From: Sphingobacteriales bacterium 50-39
Lineage (GTDB): Bacteria; Bacteroidota; Bacteroidia; Chitinophagales; Chitinophagaceae
Assembly (NCBI GenBank): GCA_001898505.1
Contig: MKTZ01000008.1
Coordinates: 124,001-188,000 of the forward strand
Direction of reading: 5' to 3'
DNA: 64,000 nucleotides
Under the pieces are notes generated by a model, which saw nothing but the letters and a program-made list of their open reading frames with translations, had not been told where the DNA came from and did not search any database. Positions 63,423 to 64,000 of the stretch are shown here, piece by piece. The translations under genes and the position numbers were made by a program. The stretch's first letter is position 1; the number at the start of each line of letters is the position of its first letter.

Positions 63423-64000
63423 ATGAGTATCAAAGAGATATTCCCAATTGACAAGTGGGACTTTAAGAGCCAATCTATTTTCTCCAATTTGCCAGCGGAG
63501 GATTATGACCTATTGACCGCTCATCAGATCGAGCAAAAATACGGTAAGGGAGAAATTATATTCAGGGAAGGGGCTTATCCGCCCGGTATTTTTTATATCA
63601 AGCACGGTAGGGTTAAAAAGTACAAAGTGGTGGACGGCAGCGGAGAGCAGATCATTTATGTTGCCAATTCAGGCGAGTTCATCGGCTATCACGCCATAAT
63701 AGCGGAAGAGCGTTTTCCGGATTCGGCTGCTGCTTTGGAAGAAAGCGTCATTGTCTTTATTCCAAAGGAAGATTTTCTGACCATCTTACAAAAATCTCCG
63801 ATACTAAATGCCCGTGTATTAAAAATGCTCAGTCATGAGTTTACGGTCCTGGTCAATAACCTGGCCTTATTCTCCCAACGGAGTGTCCGGCAGCGGTTTG
63901 CTTTGCAACTTATCGTGCTACGGGAAAAATATAAAGTGAACTTCCAGCCAAATATGCCTGTGGAGATCAATTTATCAAGGGAGGATCTGGCTAATCTGGT
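63423..64000 (+). CDS. Crp/Fnr-family transcriptional regulator (runs off the right edge)
   Basis: Opens at ATG 63423 and reads open to the edge (192 codons plus two bases). The cyclic-nucleotide-binding beta roll is visible (KGEIIFREGAYPPGIFYIKHGRVKKYKVVDGSGEQIIYVANSGEFIGYHA), then a dimer helix and the start of the helix-turn-helix (INLSREDLANLV). There is no Cys cluster for an FNR iron-sulphur centre in the visible part. The C-terminus and DNA-recognition helix are outside the window. Confidence 0.9.
   Translation, partial: MSIKEIFPIDKWDFKSQSIFSNLPAEDYDLLTAHQIEQKYGKGEIIFREGAYPPGIFYIKHGRVKKYKVVDGSGEQIIYVANSGEFIGYHAIIAEERFPDSAAALEESVIVFIPKEDFLTILQKSPILNARVLKMLSHEFTVLVNNLALFSQRSVRQRFALQLIVLREKYKVNFQPNMPVEINLSREDLANL

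Noticed and set aside
1-64000. CRISPR arrays, insertion sequences, integrases, rRNA genes or a replication origin
   Set aside because: No regularly spaced palindromic repeats of CRISPR size, no transposase or integrase motif, no rRNA sequence and no DnaA-box cluster were seen; the 31-bp iterons are too few and too short to be CRISPR.

Overview
The window looks like a Bacteroidota chromosome, most likely a Chitinophagaceae-type soil or plant-associated organism (inferred from gene content, not from a marker gene). The support is: two SusC/SusD pairs, an ECF sigma/FecR pair, a PorX-type response regulator with a PglZ domain, a type IX secretion sorting motif, a hybrid-propeller LytS-type kinase next to a LytTR regulator, and TAnnTTTG-like -7 promoter elements in place of Shine-Dalgarno leaders.

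Layout. 1-11.5 kb is mostly housekeeping: partial alanine dehydrogenase, tsaE, a copper-type P-ATPase, a short RecQ, a HerA-like ATPase, lpxD, an HD hydrolase, porX, a small conserved protein and a PhnP-like metallo-hydrolase. 11.5-15.4 kb is a LytTR/histidine-kinase pair. 15.4-19.6 kb is loose accessory DNA: lipoproteins, a broken type IX secretion cargo gene, a single-domain globin, tRNA-Cys with its terminator, an operator-rich noncoding stretch and an outer-membrane barrel. 19.6-22.5 kb has an acyl-CoA dehydrogenase and a GH79-like lipoprotein. 22.5-27 kb is the tig-clpP-clpP-clpX proteostasis cluster. 27.2-33.3 kb has a TonB-dependent barrel, a Na+/H+ antiporter, and an MFS exporter divergent from an Lrp/AsnC regulator.

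33.4-61.4 kb is a large polysaccharide utilisation locus. It runs ECF sigma, FecR anti-sigma, STN-bearing SusC, SusD, second SusC, second SusD, then eight tightly packed exported or lipoprotein carbohydrate-active genes: three beta-propeller GH43/GH32-like proteins, three proteins with a GH99/GH71/WbsX-like domain (one fused to a GH127 beta-L-arabinofuranosidase), a CE15-like esterase and a GH78-like alpha-L-rhamnosidase. The presumed circuit is glycan binding at the first SusC/SusD, STN contact with FecR, release of the sigma factor, and transcription of the operon. The enzymes suggest a plant glycan carrying arabinofuranose, rhamnose and uronic acid, such as arabinogalactan or pectin side chains (inference).

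61.4-64 kb holds a GcvH-like protein that has lost its lipoyl-lysine and is translationally coupled to a methyltransferase, a PhnA-like zinc protein, a small unknown protein and a partial Crp/Fnr regulator.

The best candidates for something undescribed are the GH99-like trio with a uniform Glu-to-Ala change at the expected acid/base position, the GH127-GH99-like fusion, the lipoyl-less H-protein/methyltransferase pair, and exact 31-bp iterons between the MFS gene and the Lrp-like gene.
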